64,000 nucleotides of DNA from JAFGSI01 sp041287425 (GCA_041287425.1 JBEULG010000028.1:1-64000); one strand, 5' to 3'. Shown: positions 1-7,439, counted from the first letter of the stretch. The notes: generated by a model from the letters alone, not told the origin. Program-made: numbers and translations.

Positions 1-1427
1 TTCAATCCCTCAATCGGGACAAAGGGGGTTCAGACCCGGCATCGCCCCTTCCACAACCGCTATTTCTGAAACGTTTCAATCCCTCAATCGGGACAAAGGG
101 GGTTCAGACGCAGAAGCCTCTGTACCGCCCGTATCGTTTCCATCAACGTTTCAATCCCTCAATCGGGACAAAGGGGGTTCAGACCCGGCATCGCCCCTTC
201 CACAACCGCTATTTCTGAAACGTTTCAATCCCTCAATCGGGACAAAGGGGGTTCAGACGCATCGCTGCCGTGCGTGCCGTGTCTGGTTTGGCCAGTTTCA
301 ATCCCTCAATCGGGACAAAGGGGGTTCAGACTTGCTGGTGGCTGTGGCGGCTGGGGCGCTGATTCCGGGTTTCAATCCCTCAATCGGGACAAAGGGGGTT
401 CAGACCATTATCGGCGATGGCCTGGAGACGCTGAGGGAGGTTTCAATCCCTCAATCGGGACAAAGGGGGTTCAGACCTGGCGGGCGGACAGGCGGGCGGG
501 ATTAATTATCCGTTTCAATCCCTCAATCGGGACAAAGGGGGTTCAGACTTTCGGCGCGCCAAAAAACTGGTCGCCGAAAAACTGGTTTCAATCCCTCAAT
601 CGGGACAAAGGGGGTTCAGACGCTAGTTGGTGGCAATCCTGCCAACCCCGCCGCTGTTTCAATCCCTCAATCGGGACAAAGGGGGTTCAGACGTTTTCCA
701 CAGCCTCTCCATCAGCGCGCGGTACGGTTTCAATCCCTCAATCGGGACAAAGGGGGTTCAGACCGACCCGCGCATTGCAGATGCGCTAATTACTTATGGC
801 GTTTCAATCCCTCAATCGGGACAAAGGGGGTTCAGACGGTTCGGCGGCGACCGTATCTGCCAGAACCGCGATAGTTTCAATCCCTCAATCGGGACAAAGG
901 GGGTTCAGACTTCATGCCGTCAAAGTCTGCGCCGTGATAGCGGCCGTTTCAATCCCTCAATCGGGACAAAGGGGGTTCAGACCCTATACCCTGTCCGCTG
1001 ACGCCAACGCCCTCGACAAGTTTCAATCCCTCAATCGGGACAAAGGGGGTTCAGACTGGATTCCGCTTTGCGAATTCGTCCAGGCTGAGGCCCAGTTTCA
1101 ATCCCTCAATCGGGACAAAGGGGGTTCAGACCTCGTCCGGCGACATCATCCTGTCGCCATTGTTGTCGTTTCAATCCCTCAATCGGGACAAAGGGGGTTC
1201 AGACGGAGGCAATTCGCAAGATTGCCGCGTTCCTGCCGGTGTTTCAATCCCTCAATCGGGACAAAGGGGGTTCAGACGAGCGACGGGCCGCGCAGGGTCG
1301 ACATCATTGCCGAGGTTTCAATCCCTCAATCGGGAGAAAGGGGGTTCAGACTGGGCGGCGTCCGCCGTCAGAGTTCGCCAACAGTTCGCAGTTTCAATCC
1401 CTCAATCGGGACAAAGGGGGTTCAGAC
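1..1427 (-). CRISPR. CRISPR array of the type I-D locus, 20 repeats and 19 spacers in view
   Basis: A 37-nt repeat occurs 20 times, at 1-35 (missing two bases at the window edge), 73, 148, 222, 295, 369, 440, 512, 585, 656, 727, 801, 874, 946, 1020, 1095, 1168, 1241, 1315 and 1391, with unique spacers of 34-39 nt. On the minus strand the repeat begins GTCTGAAC and ends GATTGAAAC. An ATTGAAAC 3' end is the usual crRNA 5' handle left by Cas6, so I read the array as transcribed leftwards from a leader at 1428 onwards, next to cas2. That makes the spacer at 1352-1390 the newest. All copies are identical except the one at 1315-1351, which has C to G at plus-strand repeat position 22. Spacers 36-72 and 185-221 are identical. 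The array continues beyond position 1. Confidence 0.98.
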
Positions 1428-1760
1428 GGCTCTCGCACCCACCTTTTTATCTCCCACCCCTACCCCCAAAATAACCCTGCAAACCGGCCAAACGTCCCAC
1501 TTCATCGCTCAAAACAGCCTTTCACACACCAGAGTCGTCCCACTTTTAACGCTCAACGGTCGCATTGCGAGCAGCCGATCTGATCGGCGCTCCCACAAAA
1601 CCGACCTCTCCCATATTTCGGCGGCCGGCGCGTAAACCGGACATCCCGCCCACATCTGGCAGGTCCGGGCTGCGAGCGCCCCCGCCCAATTCACCACCGC
1701 CGCCCCTCTCGCAACGCCTCGCACCCGCCGTCCTCCGCTTCTTCCGCTCACCGCTCAACC
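1428..1760 (-). promoter_or_regulatory. CRISPR leader region
   Basis: Non-coding stretch between the last repeat and the octamer tract that follows cas2, on the side expected for a leader if the array is read on the minus strand. The part next to the array is rich in C runs on the plus strand. A 10-mer CGTCCCACTT is present twice, at 1493-1502 and 1536-1545, 43 bp apart, and could be an integration or host-factor motif. I see no convincing -35/-10 pair. The assignment as leader is by position and repeat orientation only. Confidence 0.7.
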
Positions 1761-1852
1761 ACCCGACCATCCGACTACTCGACCGGCGGTTATCCAACTC
1801 TCCAACTATTCGACTATCCGACTATCAGACTATCCGACTATCAGACTATCAC
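1761..1852. repeat. Octamer tract downstream of cas2
   Basis: Degenerate tandem octamers of the type CGACTATC / AGACTATC on the plus strand. The tract reaches exactly to and includes the cas2 stop codon (1849-1851). It belongs to the same family as the tracts at 3240, 4005, 4533 and 5439. Confidence 0.85.
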
Positions 1853-2133
1853 ACCACAAACACCGTCGGCTCCTTCGGCGGCTCCGAACCGACCGTCTCT
1901 ACCTGCTTCAAACACGCCGCGCACAACGGATAAAAACGCACGCTATCCTGCTTCGGGTTGAGCAACTTCTCCAGTTTGTTTTGCAGCAACACCAACTCCT
2001 TATCGTTCAAAAACAACTCGAACAAACTATACTGCGTCCACTGCCCAAAACCGCTCAACACCTTATGCACCTTCGTCCGCCGCCGGTCCGAAGGAATATC
2101 GTACGCCACGATATAAAAACGTCGTTCTCCCAT
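1849..2133 (-). CDS. cas2: CRISPR-associated endoribonuclease Cas2
   Basis: 94-residue protein of normal Cas2 length. It shows the ferredoxin-like N-terminal strand RRFYIVAYDIPSDRRRTKV with the conserved aspartate of the YDIPSD segment, and the GFGQWTQYSLFEL segment of the second half. Cas2 forms the spacer-integration complex with Cas1. It lies 35 bp downstream of cas1 and is the last gene before the leader. Upstream of the ATG only a weak purine run is visible (GGGAAAGAG, about 13 nt away). The stop codon sits inside an octamer tract. Identification is firm. Confidence 0.96.
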   Translation of the reverse strand: MGERRFYIVAYDIPSDRRRTKVHKVLSGFGQWTQYSLFELFLNDKELVLLQNKLEKLLNPKQDSVRFYPLCAACLKQVETVGSEPPKEPTVFVV

Positions 2134-2168
2134 ATTCTACCGCACTCTTTCCCTGCTCAGGCCGCCCG

Positions 2169-3239
2169 CTACCTGACTTTAAACGGCGGGTAGGCCTTCA
2201 ACTCTCCCATCAGCACCTTTGCCAGCAGGCGCGCCTGCACGTGAATACAACGCCGATACGTCACCGGATAGGCAAACTCCGGATGATGAATCGTATCATT
2301 CATCCGTTCCTCAAACTTCTGCAAGAAGGTACGGCGCGGCCCATCCTTCAGCCGCCAGGCGCCGAACTCCTCCACAAAATCATCGGCCTTCAAAATGCGA
2401 TTATTGACCAATGTCAGCACCACCGAATCCACAATCGGGGCGCGGAACTCCTCCATCAGGTCCAGCGCCAGGGCCGGCTTGCTGTACTGCGTCGAATGCA
2501 GGAAACCGATGTACGCGTCCAGGCCCGCCGCCTGCAGCCCGGCAATCGCCTGATGCAGCAGCAGCGTGTACCCATACGAAAGCAACGCATTGACCGGGTC
2601 GCGCGGCGGGCGGCGCGAACGCGTATCGAAGGTCAGCCCCGTATCGGTACGCAGCAAATGGCCGAAGACGGAGAAATAGCGCGCCGCGGCGGCCCCTTCC
2701 AGCCCCTGCAAACTCCCCCAGGCCGTCCCCGCCTGCGGCTTTTCCGGGTCCGGGGGCGGCGCGCCGTCACTTTCCAGACCCTCCACCTGCTTCCCGATTT
2801 CTCGCAGCGACTCGGCCGCCGCGGCCACTTCCTCCCCCGCCACGCGGCGATTCGTCCGCAGCAGCAGGGTTCGGCTGTTGTGGATTTTGCCCAGCACGAA
2901 CTGCTTGGCCAGGTCAAAGGTCCGGTGCGGGTCATCGTGGGCGCGCACCTGCGCCAGCCGCAGCAGACTGTTGCGCGTCTCGCCCGGCACGATGCGGCCG
3001 CGGAACTGGCCGAAGGCCGTCAGGAAAGTGATGGCTGTCTTCTGGTCCAGCAGCGCCGCCAGCGCCTGGGGGGTGAGCGTGCTGTCGCCCAGGATGACCA
3101 CTTCATCCACCTTCACCAGCGGCGTGACCACTTTACGCGCCTCTTTCTGTGCTTTCTCGTCCGCCGGGACGTGGATGACCAGCGTCTCGCCATCCTTTTT
3201 GACCACACAATAGGGTTCGGTGATATAGAGGGTAGTCAT
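2169..3239 (-). CDS. cas1: CRISPR-associated integrase/endonuclease Cas1
   Basis: 356 residues, slightly long for Cas1. The N-terminal beta domain starts MTTLYITEPYCVVKKDGE and contains LLDQKTAITFL. The catalytic domain has GLEGAAAARYF (metal-binding Glu), LHSTQYSKPALALDLMEEFR (His and Asp/Glu of the active site) and a C-terminal RRCIHVQARLLAKVL helix. A Pro-rich segment (SDGAPPPDPEKPQAG) just before the catalytic Glu helix accounts for the extra length. With Cas2 and Cas4 it captures spacers. There is no Shine-Dalgarno: the sequence directly before the ATG is octamer repeat (ATCAGACGAT then ATG), unlike the effector genes upstream. Confidence 0.97.
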   Translation of the reverse strand: MTTLYITEPYCVVKKDGETLVIHVPADEKAQKEARKVVTPLVKVDEVVILGDSTLTPQALAALLDQKTAITFLTAFGQFRGRIVPGETRNSLLRLAQVRAHDDPHRTFDLAKQFVLGKIHNSRTLLLRTNRRVAGEEVAAAAESLREIGKQVEGLESDGAPPPDPEKPQAGTAWGSLQGLEGAAAARYFSVFGHLLRTDTGLTFDTRSRRPPRDPVNALLSYGYTLLLHQAIAGLQAAGLDAYIGFLHSTQYSKPALALDLMEEFRAPIVDSVVLTLVNNRILKADDFVEEFGAWRLKDGPRRTFLQKFEERMNDTIHHPEFAYPVTYRRCIHVQARLLAKVLMGELKAYPPFKVR

Positions 3240-3332
3240 ATCGTCTGATAGTCGGGTAGTCTGGTAGTCGGATAGTCTGATAGTCGAATAGTCTGATGGT
3301 CGGATAGTCTGATAGTCGGAGAGGATGGTAGG
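3240..3332. repeat. Octamer tract between cas4 and cas1
   Basis: About eleven degenerate octamers (GATAGTCT, GATAGTCG, GGTAGTCT) in tandem on the plus strand, beginning at the base after the cas1 start codon. The remaining 39 bases to the cas4 stop look like a decayed continuation. Confidence 0.92.
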
Positions 3333-3371
3333 CGGATAGGCTTCAGAGTCAAATGGTCAGGTTATCGGGCG

Positions 3372-4004
3372 TCAACCGGCTTTCGGGCGGATTGTGCCGG
3401 GCAGGTTGTTGAGGATGCGCACTTCTCTTGGCAGGCAGACCGGCTCCAGAGAGCAATCGCGGCATTTGTTGTAGTTTTCCAGCGGCGGCGGCAGGCGCTG
3501 CGCGGCGACGAGTTCATGGGCGCGGGCGATGCTCTGTACGGTGCGCTGGCGCAATGCGGGCGTGAATTCCACTTCTTCGCGGCGGCGCGAGCCAAAATAA
3601 AAGATGTAGCCTTTGGGGACGACCGCCCCGCTGCGTTCGGCAAGGCACAACGCCTGGGCGCACAGTTGAATGTGGTCGTTCAGCCACTTGCCCATGCGTC
3701 CCTTTTTGTATTCAATCGGGACCAACTCCCCTCGCTCACTGGGAGAGGCGCCGGGGGAGAGGGTCTCCTCCACCACATCGGCAAACCCGGCGATGCGCAA
3801 TTCGTCGGACCAGACGTACACGCGGCGGTGGATGAGCGTTTCGCCCTCGCGGTTGGCGCCGGCGGTGTGTGCCTGTTCATGGCGGAACGTCCCCTCCAGC
3901 ACGTGGGCGTTGACTTCCATCTCGCCCAGCACGTGCATCAGGTAGAACCTGCGCTCGCAGTATTCCAACTGGTTGAGCATGGAGAGAGGCAAATAGTCGT
4001 CCAT
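3372..4004 (-). CDS. cas4: CRISPR-associated exonuclease Cas4
   Basis: 210 residues, usual Cas4 length. An N-terminal cysteine in LEYCERRFYLMHVLGE pairs with the C-terminal cluster KCRDCSLEPVCLP to give the four-Cys iron-sulphur site. RecB-family nuclease motifs are GFADVVEE (Asp) and LVPIEYKKGR (Glu-x-Lys). Cas4 trims prespacers and checks the PAM before Cas1-Cas2 integration. Between the two nuclease motifs lies an extra segment, TLSPGASPSERGE, encoded by a palindromic interspersed repeat (3726-3766). The ATG has no Shine-Dalgarno; the octamer tract abuts it (AACAGACC then ATG). Confidence 0.95.
   Translation of the reverse strand: MDDYLPLSMLNQLEYCERRFYLMHVLGEMEVNAHVLEGTFRHEQAHTAGANREGETLIHRRVYVWSDELRIAGFADVVEETLSPGASPSERGELVPIEYKKGRMGKWLNDHIQLCAQALCLAERSGAVVPKGYIFYFGSRRREEVEFTPALRQRTVQSIARAHELVAAQRLPPPLENYNKCRDCSLEPVCLPREVRILNNLPGTIRPKAG
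3726..3766. repeat. Palindromic interspersed repeat inserted in frame in cas4
   Basis: On the coding strand the segment reads CCTCTCCC, CGGCGCCTCTCCCAG, GAGGGGAG, the pattern of the widespread Gly/Pro-rich palindromic repeat seen translated as LSPxPLPxGEGR. It encodes about 13 residues between the Asp and Glu-x-Lys motifs of Cas4 and keeps the frame. A related copy lies in cas6. Confidence 0.75.
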
Positions 4005-4117
4005 GGTCTGTTAGTCGGTTAGTCTGTTAGTCTATTAGTCTATTAGTCTATTAGTCTATTAGTCTGTTAGTCGGATAGTCGGATAGTCCGGATAGTCGGG
4101 TGGTCGGGTGGTTAGTT
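4005..4117. repeat. Octamer tract between the four-helix-bundle gene and cas4
   Basis: Tandem octamers on the plus strand, mostly TTAGTCTA / TTAGTCTG on the cas4 side and GATAGTCG / GGTGGTCG on the other. The tract starts at the base after the cas4 ATG and includes the stop codon (4116-4118) of the next gene. Confidence 0.93.
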
Positions 4118-4514
4118 AGTCGCGAGGCGATTTGCCTGGGTGACGATTTTGACTTTTGCGCAAGTAGGCGATGAGGGCATTGATGCTCTTTTTGATTTCG
4201 GTAGTTCGCTCATACAAATCTTGAAACTGCTCGGTAGAGATATATTTGCGGTCCAGCGCCAGGTAAAGTTGGGATTGCACTTCGCTGGCAGACCGGCGGG
4301 CGTATTTCAAGAAAGGGATGAATTCATTATCGGCGCCGGCGTCGAATCCTTCGGCGATGTTGTGCATAATAGAGCCAGACGCTCCCTGTATCTGGTCTTT
4401 GAGCCGAAAATCGCGGGCGAAATTCCCCGTTTCGGTGGCATCGTAAACCAGGTTGGTCAACTCACGCGCCATTTGCCAGGCGCGCACATCCTCAAAGCGT
4501 TCAATCTTTGCCAT
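4116..4514 (-). CDS. Four-helix bundle protein (23S rRNA intervening-sequence family)
   Basis: 132 residues from the ATG at 4514, which follows GGAGGAGG with normal spacing; an upstream TTG at 4529 lies before the ribosome site and is not used. The sequence fits the S23/IVP four-helix family: IERFEDVRAWQMARELTNLVYDAT, FRLKDQIQGASGSIMHNIAEGF, and FLKYARRSASEVQSQLYLALD. The biochemical role of this family is unknown. Members often sit in 23S rRNA intervening sequences or next to mobile and repeat elements. Here it lies between cas6 and cas4 on the same strand, flanked on both sides by octamer tracts, so it is either a passenger or an accessory CRISPR gene. Confidence 0.9.
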   Translation of the reverse strand: MAKIERFEDVRAWQMARELTNLVYDATETGNFARDFRLKDQIQGASGSIMHNIAEGFDAGADNEFIPFLKYARRSASEVQSQLYLALDRKYISTEQFQDLYERTTEIKKSINALIAYLRKSQNRHPGKSPRD

Positions 4515-4532
4515 CACAGCCTCCTCCAAAGA

Positions 4533-4592
4533 CGACTAACTGACCACGTGACCACATGACTGTTTGACCACGTGACCAAGCAGCTACCCGAC
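4533..4592. repeat. Octamer tract between cas6 and the four-helix-bundle gene
   Basis: A variant of the octamer family on the plus strand: GACTAACT, then several TGACCACG-type units, then CTACCCGACTAATCG. The last part encodes the C-terminal RLVG and stop codon of Cas6, so the tract runs into the coding sequence. Confidence 0.7.
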
Positions 4593-5438
4593 TAATCGTC
4601 TTGCCATTCCCATCCCCTGCGGGGTTTTGCGCCCGATGCCGGTGTAAAAGGCCAGGTCGGCGAGCAGGTTCAGGGCGCGGGCGAGGGGCGTATCTTCGGG
4701 GCGCAGGAATTGATACTCCACCCGTCCGACCGAACCCAACTGGGGATAATTTTTCAACGTCAGCGCGCGGCGCTCCAGGCGGTGCAGCACCAGGCGCAGG
4801 TTCGCCTCGGCGTACTTCTCCACCGGCTCCACCAGGTCCTCGCCGGTCAACGCCCGCCAGGCGCCCGCCAGATTGCCGAAGACCAGTTTCGGATAGGGCA
4901 TCAATTCCACCTCCTTCCCTTGCAACTTGAACGAAGTCGGGGAGTGGAATTCAAAGGTGATGGAGGGCGGGGGCGGCTCGTCCAGGCGCTTTTGCAGGTC
5001 TTCCAGCGTGGTGAAGCCGGCCCAGGGATGGCTGCCCGGCGTGGTCAGAATCTCCGTCACGGCAAAGTGCGCATCGCCCAGGCGGATTCTCCCCTCTCCC
5101 CTTGGGAGAGGAACCCGGGGTGAGGGCCGCTCCAGAAAATACTCAATGAAGGAGCGAAACAGCGTCTCATCCAGCATCGTCACCCGCAGCCAGCACTCCC
5201 AGCCCTCGCGCAGGTGACAGGCTGAAGCCTGTCCCACGCGCGGCAAGCCCTGAATAGGGCTGACGGTGAACGGCTGACGCGCGCCCTTACCGTGCGTATC
5301 GTGCAAGGCTTGCGAAAGCGCCGGGTCCACCTGGCGGACGATGTCCAAAAACGCAGCGTGAGCGTGTCCCCCTCCCGGCGGCGGGATGGTGACAGGGTAC
5401 AGGTTGAGCAGTTTGATGACGGAGGCGTAAAGGCGCAT
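4584..5438 (-). CDS. cas6: CRISPR RNA endoribonuclease Cas6
   Basis: 284 residues. The C-terminal FYTGIGRKTPQGMGMARRL is the glycine-rich loop that defines Cas6, and YPKLVFGNLAGAWRALTGED with SVGRVEYQFLR fits the second RAMP fold. It cuts the pre-crRNA in the repeat and leaves the 8-nt 5' handle. Two stretches look like in-frame repeat insertions: LERPSPRVPLPRGEGRIRLG (5088-5130), the same family as in cas4, and PRVGQASACHLREG (5214-5240), which reads as a perfect ACAGGCT/AGCCTGT palindrome. No Shine-Dalgarno precedes the ATG; it is touched by an octamer tract (ATCAGACT then ATG). Confidence 0.95.
   Translation of the reverse strand: MRLYASVIKLLNLYPVTIPPPGGGHAHAAFLDIVRQVDPALSQALHDTHGKGARQPFTVSPIQGLPRVGQASACHLREGWECWLRVTMLDETLFRSFIEYFLERPSPRVPLPRGEGRIRLGDAHFAVTEILTTPGSHPWAGFTTLEDLQKRLDEPPPPSITFEFHSPTSFKLQGKEVELMPYPKLVFGNLAGAWRALTGEDLVEPVEKYAEANLRLVLHRLERRALTLKNYPQLGSVGRVEYQFLRPEDTPLARALNLLADLAFYTGIGRKTPQGMGMARRLVG
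5088..5130. repeat. Palindromic interspersed repeat inserted in frame in cas6
   Basis: On the coding strand: GGCCCTCACCCCGGG, then CCTCTCCC, AA, GGGGAGAGG. The stem is nearly perfect. It adds about 14 residues (SPRVPLPRGEGRIR) between two RAMP strands and keeps the frame. Same family as the element in cas4. Confidence 0.8.
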
Positions 5439-5500
5439 AGTCTGATAGTCGGATAGTCTGATAGTCTGGTAGTCGGGTAGTCGGGGAGTTGGGCGGTTCG
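5439..5500. repeat. Octamer tract upstream of cas6
   Basis: Tandem GATAGTCT / GATAGTCG / GGTAGTCG units on the plus strand, starting at the base after the cas6 start codon. Confidence 0.92.
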
Positions 5501-5508
5501 GGGAGGTC

Positions 5509-5540
5509 CCTGCGGGAGGGAGGCGGTCCGCTCCCGCAGG
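5509..5540 (-). other. Stem-loop directly after the cas3' stop codon
   Basis: CCTGCGGGAG (5509-5518) and CTCCCGCAGG (5531-5540) form a perfect 10-bp stem with a 12-nt loop, starting at the base next to the cas3' stop codon. No T-run follows on the minus strand, so it is more likely a 3'-end stabiliser or processing hairpin than an intrinsic terminator. It marks the end of the translationally coupled effector genes. Confidence 0.65.
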
Positions 5541-7439
5541 TTATTCTTCTGCTTCCTCGGCAGGTTCTTCTTGGCTTTCGGATTCCTGAGCAATTTCCAT
5601 TTTGCGCAGATACCAAAAAGAAGGTTTTTTGTTGTCCGTTTGCTCGTCTTTTTTGGCTTTGCCCTTTTTCTTGGTTGAAGAAGATTCTACAGGAGTAGCA
5701 GGCTGGCTTTCAAAGATAACCCGTTCACGATATGTGCCTGCATATTGTTTGAGAAAAACTTTAGGCAAGTCTGCATAGCCCGTGTGAGGGTCGAAATAGT
5801 TTGCTGGAACTTGCAGATACAAATCGAGTGTATAAGCACAATACCAGCCGCTGGTAATTGGCTCAAGTTTGTAGTGATGAGATTGGTCACCTTCGTAGCG
5901 ACGCCGGTATAAGGTGCAATCAGGTGCAATGGTTTCGCCGTGTTTGGACCAGAAAATCAGAGAGCGCAAATTCACCGAAACCGGATTTTGCGGGCGGCCG
6001 TTTTCATCGAAGCCGGTACAAACCGTCAGGGAAGGCTCCCAACTGCGGGTAATGACCAGCCCTTTTTCGTGCAATCCCTTGTAAACCTGATTAGCATCAT
6101 AGACGTACTCATAAAGCATGTCGAACATCATCTCCACACGGTAATCCATTTGCGGGATGACGCGTAAATGCGCCAGAATCGCTTGGCGGTCGAGCGGTTT
6201 GCCGCTCATTGTTTGCAGGGTTTGGATGTAAGCGCTTTCCTGCTCTTTGTCCAGGTCGCTCAAAAATTCTTTGATTGTGCTTCCAACCACAATGACGCGC
6301 GCATCAGAGATGTCGCCCTTGCGATTACAGCGCCCGGCGCGTTGAATCAACTGGTCGGGGTTGCATAGTTCGGTGATGAGTACGTGCGCATTCAGGTCAC
6401 AGCCGACCTCGATAGCGCTGGTGGTGACCAGAAGGTAACCTTGGTCGGATTCATCGCGCCGTTTGAGTTCCGTATAAATGTTGGTTCTGCCTTTATCTTG
6501 GTGCCCATCTACCTTATCGGGAATGCGCCCATGATAGAGCAGAACATCCTGACCATATTCTTCCTGACGCAGCGCCTGGTAAATTTCCACGGCATCTTTG
6601 ACCAGTTCAGCGGTCACAATCATGCGTCGGCCAGGTTGATATTGCCGCTTTGCCTGCTCGACCAGTGTATTGACCAGGTCTTTGTCGTCTGTAGGGAGAT
6701 ATTCCAGCGTTTTGCCTTCATACGGGCGGCGATAAAAGTTGGTGAGCGCCTGGCTATTTTGAGAGTCATCTACAAAATCTAACCCTTCCAGGAAGTTCAG
6801 ATGTGCCGTGTAACTTTCGGGCATGGTAGCGGTCATCACCACGACATCATGCCCTTTTTCGATAGCAAGCGTATATGCCAGGTTGACAAAGTTGGTGAAG
6901 GCTACATCCTCGTAGGTATGGGCTTCATCGAAGCAGAAAAGCGGCTTTTTTGCTCCGTAGTGGATGCGCAGAGGAAAGATATAATTTTTGAACGGCTCGC
7001 CGAAACTGAAGAAGCGATACAGGAATTTATCCAGCGTGGTCAGGATGACATCACCGTCATAAAGATGACGATGCTGTGGATTTCCGGCTTGTCCGCCTTT
7101 GAATGTCTGGCGATAAGACTGCCCGCCTGTATCCACCACCATTGCCAGTTCGCGGTTGACCAGCGTAGAGAGCCGCTCCAGCATTTTTCCCACCCGCTGA
7201 ACCTGGTCATCTACCAGGCTGCGCGTGGGAAGTATCAGGAACAGGCGGCGGGGCTGTCCGCTATCCAGCAGGCCGGTCAGAGCCGGGACCAGCACTGCTT
7301 CGGTCTTGCCTGTTCCGGTGGAGGCTTTGAGCAAGGTGGCGCAATCGCCCGATGTAATTTGCCTAAACATTTCCGCTTGCATGGGATTGGGAGAAAATCC
7401 GGCAATCTTTGAGTAGGCTTCCTTCAGGCTGATGGGCAT
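5541..7439 (-). CDS. cas3': CRISPR-associated helicase Cas3' (type I-D)
   Basis: 632 residues, superfamily-2 helicase without an HD domain. Motifs: Q motif NPMQAEMF (about residue 18), Walker A ASTGTGKT (39-46), ILPTRSLVDDQ (Ia), FCFDEAHTYEDVAF (DEAH), MTATMPESY (III), TTSAIEVGCDL (V) and QRAGRCNRKG (VI). The C-terminal tail is Lys/Glu-rich and disordered. It unwinds target DNA after recruitment by the I-D Cascade; cleavage needs an HD nuclease, here the adjacent gene. The start has a strong AAGGAGGT seven bases before ATG and overlaps the cas3'' end by 16 bp, implying coupled translation. Confidence 0.95.
   Translation of the reverse strand: MPISLKEAYSKIAGFSPNPMQAEMFRQITSGDCATLLKASTGTGKTEAVLVPALTGLLDSGQPRRLFLILPTRSLVDDQVQRVGKMLERLSTLVNRELAMVVDTGGQSYRQTFKGGQAGNPQHRHLYDGDVILTTLDKFLYRFFSFGEPFKNYIFPLRIHYGAKKPLFCFDEAHTYEDVAFTNFVNLAYTLAIEKGHDVVVMTATMPESYTAHLNFLEGLDFVDDSQNSQALTNFYRRPYEGKTLEYLPTDDKDLVNTLVEQAKRQYQPGRRMIVTAELVKDAVEIYQALRQEEYGQDVLLYHGRIPDKVDGHQDKGRTNIYTELKRRDESDQGYLLVTTSAIEVGCDLNAHVLITELCNPDQLIQRAGRCNRKGDISDARVIVVGSTIKEFLSDLDKEQESAYIQTLQTMSGKPLDRQAILAHLRVIPQMDYRVEMMFDMLYEYVYDANQVYKGLHEKGLVITRSWEPSLTVCTGFDENGRPQNPVSVNLRSLIFWSKHGETIAPDCTLYRRRYEGDQSHHYKLEPITSGWYCAYTLDLYLQVPANYFDPHTGYADLPKVFLKQYAGTYRERVIFESQPATPVESSSTKKKGKAKKDEQTDNKKPSFWYLRKMEIAQESESQEEPAEEAEE

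Noticed and set aside
1..1427. Similarity of the repeat start GTCTGAAC to the octamer GTCTGATA as a sign of common origin
   Set aside because: Only six shared bases; likely coincidence.
274..1635. Several overlapping open frames with repeated FNPSIGTKGVQT or SIPQSGQRGFR
   Set aside because: They are translations of the CRISPR repeats in different frames; no ribosome sites or domains.
4116..4514. Four-helix-bundle gene as half of a toxin-antitoxin pair
   Set aside because: No second small gene is coupled to it, and the family has no toxin activity known to me.
3240..5500. Octamer tracts as additional CRISPR arrays
   Set aside because: Units are 8 bp and tandem with no unique spacers; they cannot be CRISPR repeats.
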